Source of the DNA: Sulfuricella sp.
GTDB lineage: Bacteria > Pseudomonadota > Gammaproteobacteria > Burkholderiales > Sulfuricellaceae
Direction of reading: 5' to 3'
Length of the DNA: 64,000 nt
Assembly (NCBI GenBank): GCA_041651995.1
Contig: JBAZID010000002.1
Coordinates: 62,001-126,000, forward strand
Each line of letters starts with the position of its first letter. The stretch's first letter is position 1. The position numbers were made by a program, and so were the translations under genes. Positions 32,453-40,067 of the stretch are shown here, in pieces. Under the pieces are notes generated by a model. It was not told the DNA's origin, searched no databases, and saw only the letters and a program-made list of their open reading frames with translations.

Positions 32453-33523
32453 ATGAGTATTCTTGTTACTGGCGGGGCTGGGTTTATTGGCTCAAACTTC
32501 ATTCTCGACTGGGTTGCTGGCGAAAAGACTCGCGTCGTCAACCTGGATAAACTGACCTATGCGGGCAATCTGAACAATCTTTCCAGCTTGCAGGGTGACC
32601 CAGGTCACCTCTTTGTTCAGGGTGATATTTGTGATGGTGCGCTGGTTGGCCGCCTGCTGCGCGAGCACAGGCCCAGCGCGATGGTTCACTTTGCCGCCGA
32701 AAGCCATGTTGATCGCTCTATCCACGGGCCGGCTGAATTCATTCAGACCAACATCAACGGCACTTTCAGCCTGCTGGAAGAGGCGCGGGCTCATTGGCAG
32801 GAATTGCCGGGCGAGGAAAAGGATGTCTTTCGCTTCCTGCATGTTTCCACCGACGAAGTGTATGGTTCGCTTGGGCCGGATGATTCTCCCTTCACCGAAA
32901 CTACGCCATACGCGCCCAATAGCCCCTACTCGGCATCGAAGGCCGCTTCTGACCATCTGGTGCGCGCTTACCACCACACCTACGGCCTGCCCACCCTGAC
33001 CACCAACTGCTCCAACAACTACGGCGCCTACCAGTTTCCTGAAAAGCTGATTCCCTTGATCATCCTCAATGCCCTCAACGGCAAGCCCCTGCCGATCTAC
33101 GGCGACGGGCAGAACATCCGCGACTGGCTGCACGTCGGCGACCATTGCACGGCGATTCGCGAAGTGCTGAAAAAGGGGCATTTGGGCGAAACCTACAACA
33201 TCGGCGGCTGGAACGAGAAAACCAACCTCGACGTGGTGCACACGGTATGCGCCATTCTTGACGAGTTGCAACCTGCAGCCAACGGCCAGCCTTATTCCTC
33301 TCTCATCACCTACGTCAAGGACCGCCCTGGCCACGACCGGCGCTACGCAATCGACGCGCGCAAGATCGAGCGTGAGCTTGGCTGGAAGCCGGCAGAAACC
33401 TTCGAAACCGGTATCCGCAAGACGGTGCGCTGGTATCTTGAGCATGCGGGGTGGATCGAGAATGTCACCAGCGGCGCCTACCGTGAATGGATCACAAAGC
33501 AGTATGTGATGGGGAATGAGTAA
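32453..33523 (+). CDS. rfbB: dTDP-glucose 4,6-dehydratase
   Basis: A 356-residue extended SDR making dTDP-4-keto-6-deoxyglucose, step 2 of dTDP-L-rhamnose synthesis. The NAD motif GGAGFIGSNF is at residues 7-16. The catalytic region has HVSTDEVYG (Thr-Asp-Glu) and YSASKAASDHLVRAY (YxxxK). ENLYQFPEKLIP-like NNYGAYQFPEKLIPL follows. First gene of rfbBACD. The gene order with A, C, D follows without other genes, but a palindromic repeat separates B from A. Confidence 0.96.
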   Translation: MSILVTGGAGFIGSNFILDWVAGEKTRVVNLDKLTYAGNLNNLSSLQGDPGHLFVQGDICDGALVGRLLREHRPSAMVHFAAESHVDRSIHGPAEFIQTNINGTFSLLEEARAHWQELPGEEKDVFRFLHVSTDEVYGSLGPDDSPFTETTPYAPNSPYSASKAASDHLVRAYHHTYGLPTLTTNCSNNYGAYQFPEKLIPLIILNALNGKPLPIYGDGQNIRDWLHVGDHCTAIREVLKKGHLGETYNIGGWNEKTNLDVVHTVCAILDELQPAANGQPYSSLITYVKDRPGHDRRYAIDARKIERELGWKPAETFETGIRKTVRWYLEHAGWIENVTSGAYREWITKQYVMGNE

Positions 33524-33555
33524 TGGATAACCAGAATTTAAGGAAGCGGTCACAT

Positions 33556-33677
33556 GTAGGTTGGGTTAGGTGCGGTTTTTTGCGCCGTAACCCAACAAAC
33601 CCGATCTTCCTTTCAAGTTTCGGCTTTGAGTGTTTGGGTCTGTTGGGTTACGCGATAAGGCCGCTAACCCAACCTAC
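33556..33677. repeat. Palindromic element bounded by GTAGGTTGGGTTAG
   Basis: The ends GTAGGTTGGGTTAG (33556-33569) and CTAACCCAACCTAC (33664-33677) are perfect 14-bp inverted repeats. The inside carries a second nested pair (GCGCCGTAACCCAACAAACC and the TGTTGGGTTACGCG arm). A close copy is at 59605-59742. Confidence 0.8.
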
Positions 33678-33719
33678 GCGCCTTATCATTGAATTAAATA
33701 AGAAAGTCAGCCCCCAGCC

Positions 33720-34631
33720 ATGACCCATTCCTCATCCCCCATCTCCCATTCCCGCTCCAAAGGCATCATCCTCGCCGGTGGTTCCGGCACGCGCCTGCAT
33801 CCGGTGACGCTGGCCGTTTCCAAGCAGTTGTTGCCGGTGTATGACAAACCGATGATCTACTATCCCCTGTCCACGCTGATGCTGGCGGGGATACGCGATA
33901 TTCTGATCATCTCCACCCCGCAGGACACGCCGCGCTTCGAGCAATTGCTGGGCGACGGCACGCGCTGGGGGCTGAACATTTCCTACGCGGTGCAGCCCGA
34001 GCCGGAGGGAATCGCCCAGGCCTTCATCATTGGTGCGGATTTCATTGGCAGTGATTCGTGCGCACTGGTGCTGGGCGACAACATTTTTTATGGTCACGAG
34101 CTGTCGGATGATTTGCAGGCGGCAGCCAGGAAAACACAAGGCGCGAGCGTGTTCGCCTATCCGGTGCATGATCCGGAGCGCTACGGCGTGGTAGAGTTCG
34201 ATGCGCAGCGCAATGCCGTGAGCATCGAGGAGAAGCCGCAGCAGCCGAAATCCCGTTACGCCGTCACCGGCCTGTATTTCTACGACAACCTGGTGGTCGA
34301 AATCGCGCGCAACATGAAGCCCTCGGCGCGCGGCGAGCTGGAAATCACCGACGTCAATCAGGCCTACCTGGCAAACGGCACGCTCGATGTGGTGGTCATG
34401 GGGCGTGGCATGGCCTGGCTCGATACCGGCACGCACGAGTCCCTGCTGGAGGCCTCGATGTTCATCGAAACCATCGAAAAGCGCCAGGGACTGAAAATCG
34501 CCTGCCCGGAAGAAATCGCCTACCGCATGGGCTACATCTCGGCGCAGCAGCTCGAAGCCCTGGCTGCGCCATTGGCCAAGAATGGATATGGCCAGTATCT
34601 GCTGAATGTCTTGCTCGAAAAGGTGTATTGA
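33720..34631 (+). CDS. rfbA: Glucose-1-phosphate thymidylyltransferase
   Basis: A 303-residue nucleotidyltransferase making dTDP-glucose. The signature GIILAGGSGTRLHPVT is at residues 15-30, then KQLLPVYDKPMIYYPLSTL and VLGDNIFYGHE. The usual protein starts just before KGIILAGG; here an extra N-terminal stretch rich in Ser, His and Pro is encoded by a CCCATTCCTCATCC-type simple repeat. No other start codon lies nearer, so the repeat seems to have supplied the present start. The gene overlaps rfbC (TGATG). Confidence 0.95.
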   Translation: MTHSSSPISHSRSKGIILAGGSGTRLHPVTLAVSKQLLPVYDKPMIYYPLSTLMLAGIRDILIISTPQDTPRFEQLLGDGTRWGLNISYAVQPEPEGIAQAFIIGADFIGSDSCALVLGDNIFYGHELSDDLQAAARKTQGASVFAYPVHDPERYGVVEFDAQRNAVSIEEKPQQPKSRYAVTGLYFYDNLVVEIARNMKPSARGELEITDVNQAYLANGTLDVVVMGRGMAWLDTGTHESLLEASMFIETIEKRQGLKIACPEEIAYRMGYISAQQLEALAAPLAKNGYGQYLLNVLLEKVY

Positions 34632-35179
34632 TGAAAGTGCTCGCCACGGGCATCCCGGACCTCCTGATCGTCGAGCCAGCCGTGTTCGGCGACGAGCGCG
34701 GCTTTTTCTTCGAAAGTTACAATGCGCGGAAATTTGTCGAACTGACCGGCGTCGTAGCCGAATTCGTCCAGGACAACCATTCCCGCTCGGCCAGGAATGT
34801 CCTGCGCGGCCTGCACTACCAGATCTGCCAGCCCCAGGGCAAGCTGGTGCGGGTGGTGGCCGGCGCCGTGTATGACGTGGCGGTGGACTTGCGCAGGAAT
34901 TCCCCCGCTTTCGGCAAATGGGAAGGGATCGAGCTCTCGGCCGAGAACAAGCGCATGCTGTGGATTCCGCCCGGCTTCGCGCACGGTTTTCTGGTGCTCA
35001 GCGAGCATGCAGAATTTCTTTACAAGACCACCGATTACTGGGCGCCGGAGCATGAGCGCTGCATTGCCTGGAACGACCCGGACCTCGCCATTGCCTGGCC
35101 GCTGGATGGTGCATCGCCGTCGCTGTCGGCCAAGGATAGTGCTGGCGTGCCGTTTAACAGTGCCGAGGTGTTCGCTTGA
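34631..35179 (+). CDS. rfbC: dTDP-4-dehydrorhamnose 3,5-epimerase
   Basis: A 182-residue cupin epimerase. Family motifs are EPAVFGDERGFFFESYNA, FVQDNHSRSARNVLRGLHYQ (catalytic His in LRGLHYQ), VYDVAVDLRRNSPAFGKW and IPPGFAHGFLVLSE. The start overlaps the rfbA stop by one base; the stop overlaps the rfbD start (TTGA). Confidence 0.96.
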   Translation: MKVLATGIPDLLIVEPAVFGDERGFFFESYNARKFVELTGVVAEFVQDNHSRSARNVLRGLHYQICQPQGKLVRVVAGAVYDVAVDLRRNSPAFGKWEGIELSAENKRMLWIPPGFAHGFLVLSEHAEFLYKTTDYWAPEHERCIAWNDPDLAIAWPLDGASPSLSAKDSAGVPFNSAEVFA

Positions 35180-36090
35180 AAATCCTCCTCACCGGCAAGA
35201 ACGGCCAGGTCGGCTGGGAATTACAGCGTACCCTGGCTCCCTTGGGGCAAGTGGTGGCTGTGGACCGCCGGACGCTGGACCTGGGCAATCCCGACTCCAT
35301 TCGTGCGGTGATCCGTGAAATCAGGCCCGATCTCATCGTCAACCCTGCCGCCTACACCGCCGTGGACAAGGCCGAAAGCGAGCCGGAACTGGCCATGGCG
35401 GTCAATGGCATCGCGCCCGGCATCATGGCGGAAGAGGCCAGGAAACTGGGCGCCGCCATGATCCACTATTCCACCGACTACGTTTTCGATGGCCGCAAAA
35501 CCAGCCCCTACACCGAACAGGACATCCCCAATCCCCTCAACGTCTATGGCCGAACCAAGCTGGCCGGCGAGCAGGCGATTCAGGCGGTCGGCGTTCCGCA
35601 CCTGATCCTGCGCACCAGCTGGGTGTATGGCATGCGCGGCAAGAACTTCCTGCTCACCATCCTGCGCCTGGTCAAAGAGCGCGAAGAACTGAAAATCGTC
35701 AACGACCAGATCGGCGCCCCGACCTGGAGCCGCATGATCGCCGAAGCCACCGCGCAAATCCTCGCGCAGAGTGTTTTACCCCTCACTCCTCACTCCTCAC
35801 TCCTCACCCAGTACAGCGGCATTTACAACCTGACCGCGGCAGGCCAAACGTCCTGGTACGGTTTCACTAAAGCCATCCTTGAATCAATGGCAATCCAGGG
35901 CGCTCATTCATCACTTATCACCCATCACCCATTACCAAAGTTGCTCCCCATCCCCACAAGCGATTACCCCCTGCCGGCACCCAGGCCGCTATTCTCGCTG
36001 CTCGCTAGCGACAAGCTGAGCGAAACCTTCGGCATGAAGTTGCCGCCGTGGGACGATTCCCTGGCGCTGTGCATGGCTGGAGATGGTTGA
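35176..36090 (+). CDS. rfbD: dTDP-4-dehydrorhamnose reductase with in-frame repeat insertions
   Basis: A 304-residue SDR giving dTDP-L-rhamnose. It has TGKNGQVGWELQRTL at residues 5-19, STDYVFDG, and YGRTKLAGEQAI (YxxxK). The start is TTG at 35176 in a TTGA overlap. Two segments look foreign to the family: LPLTPHSSLLTQ, encoded by CTCACTCCTCACTCC repeats (35779-35808), and HSSLITHHPLPKLLPIP (from 35903), encoded by similar CATCACCCATTACC repeats. Both keep the frame and lie at the C-terminal surface region, so activity may survive. Confidence 0.93.
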   Translation: MKILLTGKNGQVGWELQRTLAPLGQVVAVDRRTLDLGNPDSIRAVIREIRPDLIVNPAAYTAVDKAESEPELAMAVNGIAPGIMAEEARKLGAAMIHYSTDYVFDGRKTSPYTEQDIPNPLNVYGRTKLAGEQAIQAVGVPHLILRTSWVYGMRGKNFLLTILRLVKEREELKIVNDQIGAPTWSRMIAEATAQILAQSVLPLTPHSSLLTQYSGIYNLTAAGQTSWYGFTKAILESMAIQGAHSSLITHHPLPKLLPIPTSDYPLPAPRPLFSLLASDKLSETFGMKLPPWDDSLALCMAGDG

Positions 36091-36118
36091 GTTTAACCCG
36101 TTGGAATGCTCTAGCCTG

Positions 36119-36180
36119 GTAGGAGCGCCGCCCTCGGCGCGAATGGGATCGCAAATCGCGGCGAGGGCGCCGCTCCCACA
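36119..36180. repeat. REP-like palindrome
   Basis: GTAGGAGCGCCGCCCTCGGC (from 36119) is matched by the inverted arm GCGAGGGCGCCGCTCCCAC ending at 36179. This resembles REP sequences of pseudomonads and relatives. It lies after rfbD and may stabilise the mRNA end. Confidence 0.7.
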
Positions 36181-36321
36181 GCGGTGTTTTGGCTCTAATG
36201 GATTATCCGGGTTTAAGTGATTTCAATGACGTAGCCATGTTTGTACCCATTTCCCCTTTCTGAGGAAGTCGGTGCGCCTCTTTTAAGCGTAGGGTTGCTC
36301 CTTTGGTAAGAAAAGTAGTAA

Positions 36322-36339
36322 ATTACTACATGTAGTAAT
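36322..36339. promoter_or_regulatory. Operator palindrome of the AbrB/MazF pair
   Basis: ATTACTACATGTAGTAAT is a perfect 18-bp palindrome ending 14 bp before the antitoxin ATG, with a second overlapping palindrome AGTAAATTACT just upstream. It probably binds the antitoxin, as in other AbrB-type toxin-antitoxin promoters. Confidence 0.65.
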
Positions 36340-36353
36340 TGATGGAGAAAATC

Positions 36354-36581
36354 ATGGAACTTGCACGCGTCACGGCCAAAGGCCAGGCAACAATTCCCAA
36401 GCGCATCAGAGAAGCCGCTCATATTCGGGAGGGCGATATGCTGGCGTTTGACTTGGATAGCAACAACCGGATCATTATCAAGCGTATTGACCCGTCTATC
36501 GATGTCGAGTTATCAGCATTGCAAGAGACTTTGTCAGAATGGAACTCACCACAGGACGAGAAAGCCTGGCGTGATCTTTAA
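36354..36581 (+). CDS. AbrB/SpoVT-type antitoxin
   Basis: A 75-residue protein. The swapped-hairpin DNA-binding domain is ARVTAKGQATIPKRIREAAHIREGDMLAF, a textbook AbrB/MazE pattern. The C-terminal part (VELSALQETLSEWNSPQDEKAWRDL) should bind the toxin. The start at 36354 follows GGAG; TTG 36339 and ATG 36342 are less likely. It overlaps the toxin by 11 bp. Confidence 0.9.
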   Translation: MELARVTAKGQATIPKRIREAAHIREGDMLAFDLDSNNRIIIKRIDPSIDVELSALQETLSEWNSPQDEKAWRDL

Positions 36582-36909
36582 AGCATTTGATGTGGTTGCC
36601 GTCCCTTTCCCCTTCACGGATCGTGATGCAACCAAGCGTCGGCCTGCATTGGTGATTTCCAGTGAGCGCTTCAACCAGCAGCACAAGCAACTTGTTTTGG
36701 CCATGATCACCTCGGCCACGGATAATGTTTGGCCCAGTGATGTTTTAATTGCTGACTGGAAAGAGGCTGGGCTAAAAGTGGCTTGCCGCTTTCGTTTGAA
36801 GTTATTCACGCTGGACCAGACCCTGGTTTTGAAGGTTGTCGGGCATTTATCATCACAAGATATTAAATCCGTGCGGGCTGTCTTGGCTGAGTATGTCGAT
36901 GTTGGTTAA
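36571..36909 (+). CDS. MazF/PemK-family mRNA interferase toxin
   Basis: A 112-residue toxin. Family features are FKAFDVVAVPFPFTDRDATKRRPALVISS at the start, VLAMITSA, and LDQTLVLKVVGHLSSQDI near the end. MazF cuts mRNA at short sites. The GTG start at 36571 lies within the antitoxin end; the longer frame reads through the antitoxin gene in another frame and is not real. Confidence 0.88.
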   Translation: MIFKAFDVVAVPFPFTDRDATKRRPALVISSERFNQQHKQLVLAMITSATDNVWPSDVLIADWKEAGLKVACRFRLKLFTLDQTLVLKVVGHLSSQDIKSVRAVLAEYVDVG

Positions 36910-36940
36910 ACCCAGATAATCCATTTGGGCGTAGGTTGGG

Positions 36941-37024
36941 CTTCAGCCCGACATGTCGGGTTAAAACCCGACCTACAACTCATTGATTTTCCGATACCCA
37001 AACGGCTAATGAACTATCTGGGTT
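36941..37024. repeat. Dispersed 84-bp repeat, copy B
   Basis: This is the partner of 26861-26944, with the same GTCGGGTTAAAACCCGAC palindrome and TTTTCCGATACCCAAACGGC block. It directly follows the toxin-antitoxin cassette. Its right edge (CTATCTGGGTTAAAC) mirrors the TTAAACCCAGATA of the cassette repeat, so the two may form one composite element. Between 37030 and 37380 I see no gene I can support. Confidence 0.75.
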
Positions 37025-37465
37025 AAACAGGCCTTGGGTTTCCACGATTTGCCGAAGTCGGTTTTTTCCAACAACCCGCCAGGATCGTGCAAATGACTGA
37101 ACCGCTCCGTCAATATGACCCTAGGATCGTTGCGGGGGTGCGCGATGTCATCCTCAAGCATGTGTCGCCACAACGATTAAGGTTAGATCGTGATCGCGAA
37201 GCGAGCCACGATCTGAACCGGTTGTTGGACAAGCCCGGTCCAGTCGTCAGCAAGAATTCCCTGGAAATATCTATTTGCATTTCACCGCGCCCAAGGGTCT
37301 CATCAGTAAAAGGCCCTCTGGAACGGGTGTTGCACACCGTCATTGCGACGGCGCGACGCTTGATTTCACCGTGTTAGCGGTCAAATCAGCGGCTTTTCCC
37401 TGTTTTCTGGCCGAGCGCGCCCGTTGCGCCCGAATGCGCTCAGCGTGATACCGGGCTGAGTCGGC

Positions 37466-38575
37466 TTACATTTCCGCTGCCCCGGCAAAGCCCGAATCGG
37501 GCGGTCGATGCTCCGCCGCCGGGATTCGCCTTCTCACGATCCGCATCGGCGCGCCGCAGCATTTGCACAGAAGCGGCGGACGTGGCTTTATCCACGCCAG
37601 GCTCGCGCCGGGAATCACCTTCAACACCACCTGCAACAGCGCAACCAGGCCTTTACTGTTCGGATGCAGAAAGCCGAAGTTGCGCGCCCGCCGGAAGCCC
37701 TTGGGCAGAACGTGTTGCAGGATCATCCACAGGAAGGCCGCTCCGCTCACCGTGCGAGTCATGCGCTTGCCGGTCTTGCCGTCGCGATACCGGAAGCGGA
37801 CCTGCCCGTTCTCACAGGAGAGGATGTCCTTCTCCTGAATCACGCCCCGATACAGATAGCGGCCCAGATAGACCAGCGCCTTCTCACCGTCGCCCACGCC
37901 CTTGCAGTCGACCACCCATTGCGCCGGAACGCCGGGCGGGAGCCGCAACCCCGCCTGGCTGAGGGCTGCCAGCACCTTGGCCCGGAACACCTTGGCCAGG
38001 GCTATATGGTTGAACAGGTAGCCGTTGCTTTTGCCGCTGCGGCGCTTCGTGCGCCAGCGCCGCGTCTGCGTATCCAGCGCCGCTGCCGGCATCGCCAGAT
38101 GGACATGCGGATGGAAATCCAGACGGCGGGAATGGGTGTGCAGCACCGCCACTGCACCGGGCCGGCCTTGCAGTTGTTTGTCGTTCCGGCTGAAGGTGTT
38201 CAACGTAGCCCAGGCACATTCGAACAGCAAGGCGTAGAGCGTGCGCTGATGTCGCCAGGCCAGTTCCCTGAGTTCCGCCGGCAGCGTGAAGGTGAGCAGG
38301 AAGTAGCTTGCCGGCACCTGCCGCCGCAGTTGGCGTTCCAGCCACTGCTGGCTTTCATGATGCTGGCAGTGCGGGCAGTTGCGATGGCCGCAGGAGTGCG
38401 GCACCAGGCGTTTCTCGTCGCAGGCGCCGCAGTGCGCCAGCATGCGGGGGGCCATGGCGGTGCGACAGTGCTTCATGGCAGAAAGGGCCTGGCGGTGGCT
38501 GGGCAGGATCGTGGAGGAATACTGCTGGAGGTAGTCCGCTTCGAAGCGGGTGATGACGGCGGAGAGGGGAATCAT
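37466..38575 (-). CDS. IS91-family HUH transposase
   Basis: A 369-residue transposase. The N-terminal zinc-binding part (CGACDEKRLVPHSCGHRNC then PHCQ) is followed by the HUH motif in DFHPHVHLAMP. The downstream catalytic tyrosine region is KALVYLGRYLYRGVI. The C-terminus carries a second cysteine pair (CKCCGAPM). It nicks single-stranded DNA for rolling-circle transposition. Its ATG overlaps the recombinase stop (ATGA). Length and motifs appear complete. Confidence 0.9.
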   Translation of the reverse strand: MIPLSAVITRFEADYLQQYSSTILPSHRQALSAMKHCRTAMAPRMLAHCGACDEKRLVPHSCGHRNCPHCQHHESQQWLERQLRRQVPASYFLLTFTLPAELRELAWRHQRTLYALLFECAWATLNTFSRNDKQLQGRPGAVAVLHTHSRRLDFHPHVHLAMPAAALDTQTRRWRTKRRSGKSNGYLFNHIALAKVFRAKVLAALSQAGLRLPPGVPAQWVVDCKGVGDGEKALVYLGRYLYRGVIQEKDILSCENGQVRFRYRDGKTGKRMTRTVSGAAFLWMILQHVLPKGFRRARNFGFLHPNSKGLVALLQVVLKVIPGASLAWIKPRPPLLCKCCGAPMRIVRRRIPAAEHRPPDSGFAGAAEM

Positions 38576-39479
38576 TTGACCGTCCCCCACCGGATCGAGA
38601 AGCGGCTCATCAGGGTATTGATGCGCACACTGGCCTGATCGTTGGTGTGGCTGGTCAGGTGGGTATAGCGGGCCGTGGTGAGAATCGAGTAGTGGCCCAG
38701 TATCTTCTGGACTTCAAGCAGGTCGACGCCCGCTTCGATCAGGTGGGTGGCGTAGCTGTGGCGCAGGCTGTGCGGGGTGATCTTTTTTTTAGCCCGCAAT
38801 CGAGGGCGACCTGGCGCAAGGTGGTTTGCACGCCGCCGCGATCCAGCGGCGAGCGGGCGCGACAGGCTGCCTTGAGGCCGCCATGGCGGTTGGGGAAGAG
38901 CAGTTCGGGGTGGCGATGAATTTGCCAGAACTGGCGCAAGGCGCTGAGGGTGGCATCCGGCAAGGGTACGAAGCGATCCCGGTTGCCTTTGGCATCGCGA
39001 ATATGCACCCGGCGGCGATCCGCATCGATGTCGCTGACTTTGAGGGCAAGTCCTTCGCCCAGGCGCAAACCCAGGCTGTAGAGGGTGAAATAGAACACCC
39101 GGTAGCTCAGCGTGCGGGTGGCGGCAAAGAGTTGCCGGGCTTCGTCGACCGTGACGATGTCGGGCAGCCGCTGGGTCTTGGGCGGCTTGATCAGGTTGGG
39201 CATTGCCCAGGGTTTGTGCAGGACGTGGGTGGTGTAGAACTTCAGGCCATACAGGTCAAGTTTGACTGCGCTCCAGGAGTGGGTCTCGATCAGGTCGCTG
39301 AAGTAGTCGGTCAGTTGGGCTTCGGTGAGGTCGTCGATCCGGTGGGAGAAGTATCCCCCCAGGCGCCGGATGGCGCGGGCGTAGGCTTCGATGGTCTTGG
39401 GTTGCAGTCCCTTGAGCTTGAGGTGCTTGAGATGCGTCTGGTATTGCCGGTCAAAGTGCTCGGCGGCGGGGGGCGTCAT
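38572..39479 (-). CDS. Tyrosine recombinase split by a possible -1 frameshift
   Basis: An XerC/D-like recombinase in two frames. Frame 1 (39479 to about 38780) has the SAM-like N-terminal domain and the first catalytic arginine region GLRLGEGLALKVSDID. The second frame (to 38572) holds the remaining catalytic residues: HSLRHSYATH, LGHYSILTTARYTHL. They join at CTAAAAAAAAGATC (about 38779-38792): a -1 slip on A AAA AAA turns LKKRS into LKKKITPHSLRHS. Combined length about 302, normal for the family. It is either programmed frameshifting or an inactivating or sequencing indel. Confidence 0.8.
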
Positions 39480-39532
39480 GCTGGTTTATCCTCACGAAAT
39501 ATTGCACAATCAAACCCCTCAGCAACGAGGGG

Positions 39533-39757
39533 ATGAAGGTGCAGGATATGTCGTGTGGATCAGAAAGGCGATTCCTCCGCGTAGCGGCTTCGTCCAACAT
39601 ATTTTTCTGTTTGGCTCGCGTGTCACGGGCGAGGCCAGGCCCGAAAGCGACTACGATTTTGCCTTCGATGCGCCGGATGCGTCTTAATGAAGCGCTGGAT
39701 GCGATTCGCGAGGATATCTTTCCGCATTTGAAGCGCTGCTGGGCCGGTTGCGGCTAA
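39533..39757 (+). pseudogene. Broken MNT-type nucleotidyltransferase remnant
   Basis: One frame encodes WIRKAIPPRSGFVQHIFLFG then SRVTGEARPESDYDFAFD, the nucleotidyltransferase motif GSRxxGxxxxxSDxD, before a stop at 39687. A second frame continues with LNEALDAIREDIFPHLKRC. There is no start codon beside the IS91-like end and a frame change in the middle, so it is a remnant of a MntA/HepT-type gene. The 39758-40067 gap holds only the hairpin below. Confidence 0.6.
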
Positions 39758-39864
39758 TTGTTCCCAATGAGCCAGTGCCACAAGATGGCTGATCTCTCTC
39801 TTCCACGATGACAGATTGGCCATATTCTTGGCAGCAATAACCCGACTTTTTTATATATTAAAAA

Positions 39865-39903
39865 AGTAGTGTCCGGTTCTTCTCGATTTAACCGGGCACT
39901 ACT
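39865..39903. repeat. Inverted repeat AGTAGTGTCCGGTT
   Basis: AGTAGTGTCCGGTT (39865-39878) and AACCGGGCACTACT (39890-39903) are 14-bp inverted arms with one mismatch and an 11-base loop. It could be a terminator or a transposon-end remnant. Confidence 0.5.
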
Positions 39904-40067
39904 GGTCGGCATGATGCACGGTAGATCACGATATGTGAGTCTGACCTATTTTCGTTAACATAAATTCTGGCCGGGTCAATAGTAATTTCACCTGCAAAAA
40001 TGCCAGAAAAATAAATGACTGCGCGTTAATTTTGGATTGAAGCCCTCTCCAAGTACAATAGCGGCCT

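Larger units (their letters stand above)
36197..36925. repeat. 20-bp inverted repeats flanking the AbrB/MazF cassette
   Basis: AATGGATTATCCGGGTTTAA (36197-36216) and TTAAACCCAGATAATCCATT (36906-36925) are inverted copies with one mismatch. They enclose the antitoxin and toxin genes and the right copy begins inside the last codons of the toxin gene. No transposase is inside. Confidence 0.65.
37380..39533 (-). mobile_element. IS91-like element with recombinase and HUH transposase
   Basis: Two overlapping genes on the minus strand, a tyrosine recombinase then an HUH transposase, form a unit typical of IS91-type rolling-circle elements with an extra integrase. CCCCTC-agcaac-GAGGGG (39515-39532) is a hairpin at one end. 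The other end near 37380-37460 is approximate; no direct repeats are expected for this type. It abuts a broken nucleotidyltransferase gene. Confidence 0.7.

Noticed and set aside
35779..35808. CTCACTCC tandem run as a possible CRISPR-like or satellite array
   Set aside because: Units are 7-8 bp with no spacers and the run is inside the rfbD frame; no CRISPR array or cas gene was seen anywhere in the window.
37087..37377. 96-codon frame between the repeat and the IS91-like element
   Set aside because: No motif, overlapped by an equally open minus frame, and it sits in likely IS-end sequence; I cannot support it as a gene.
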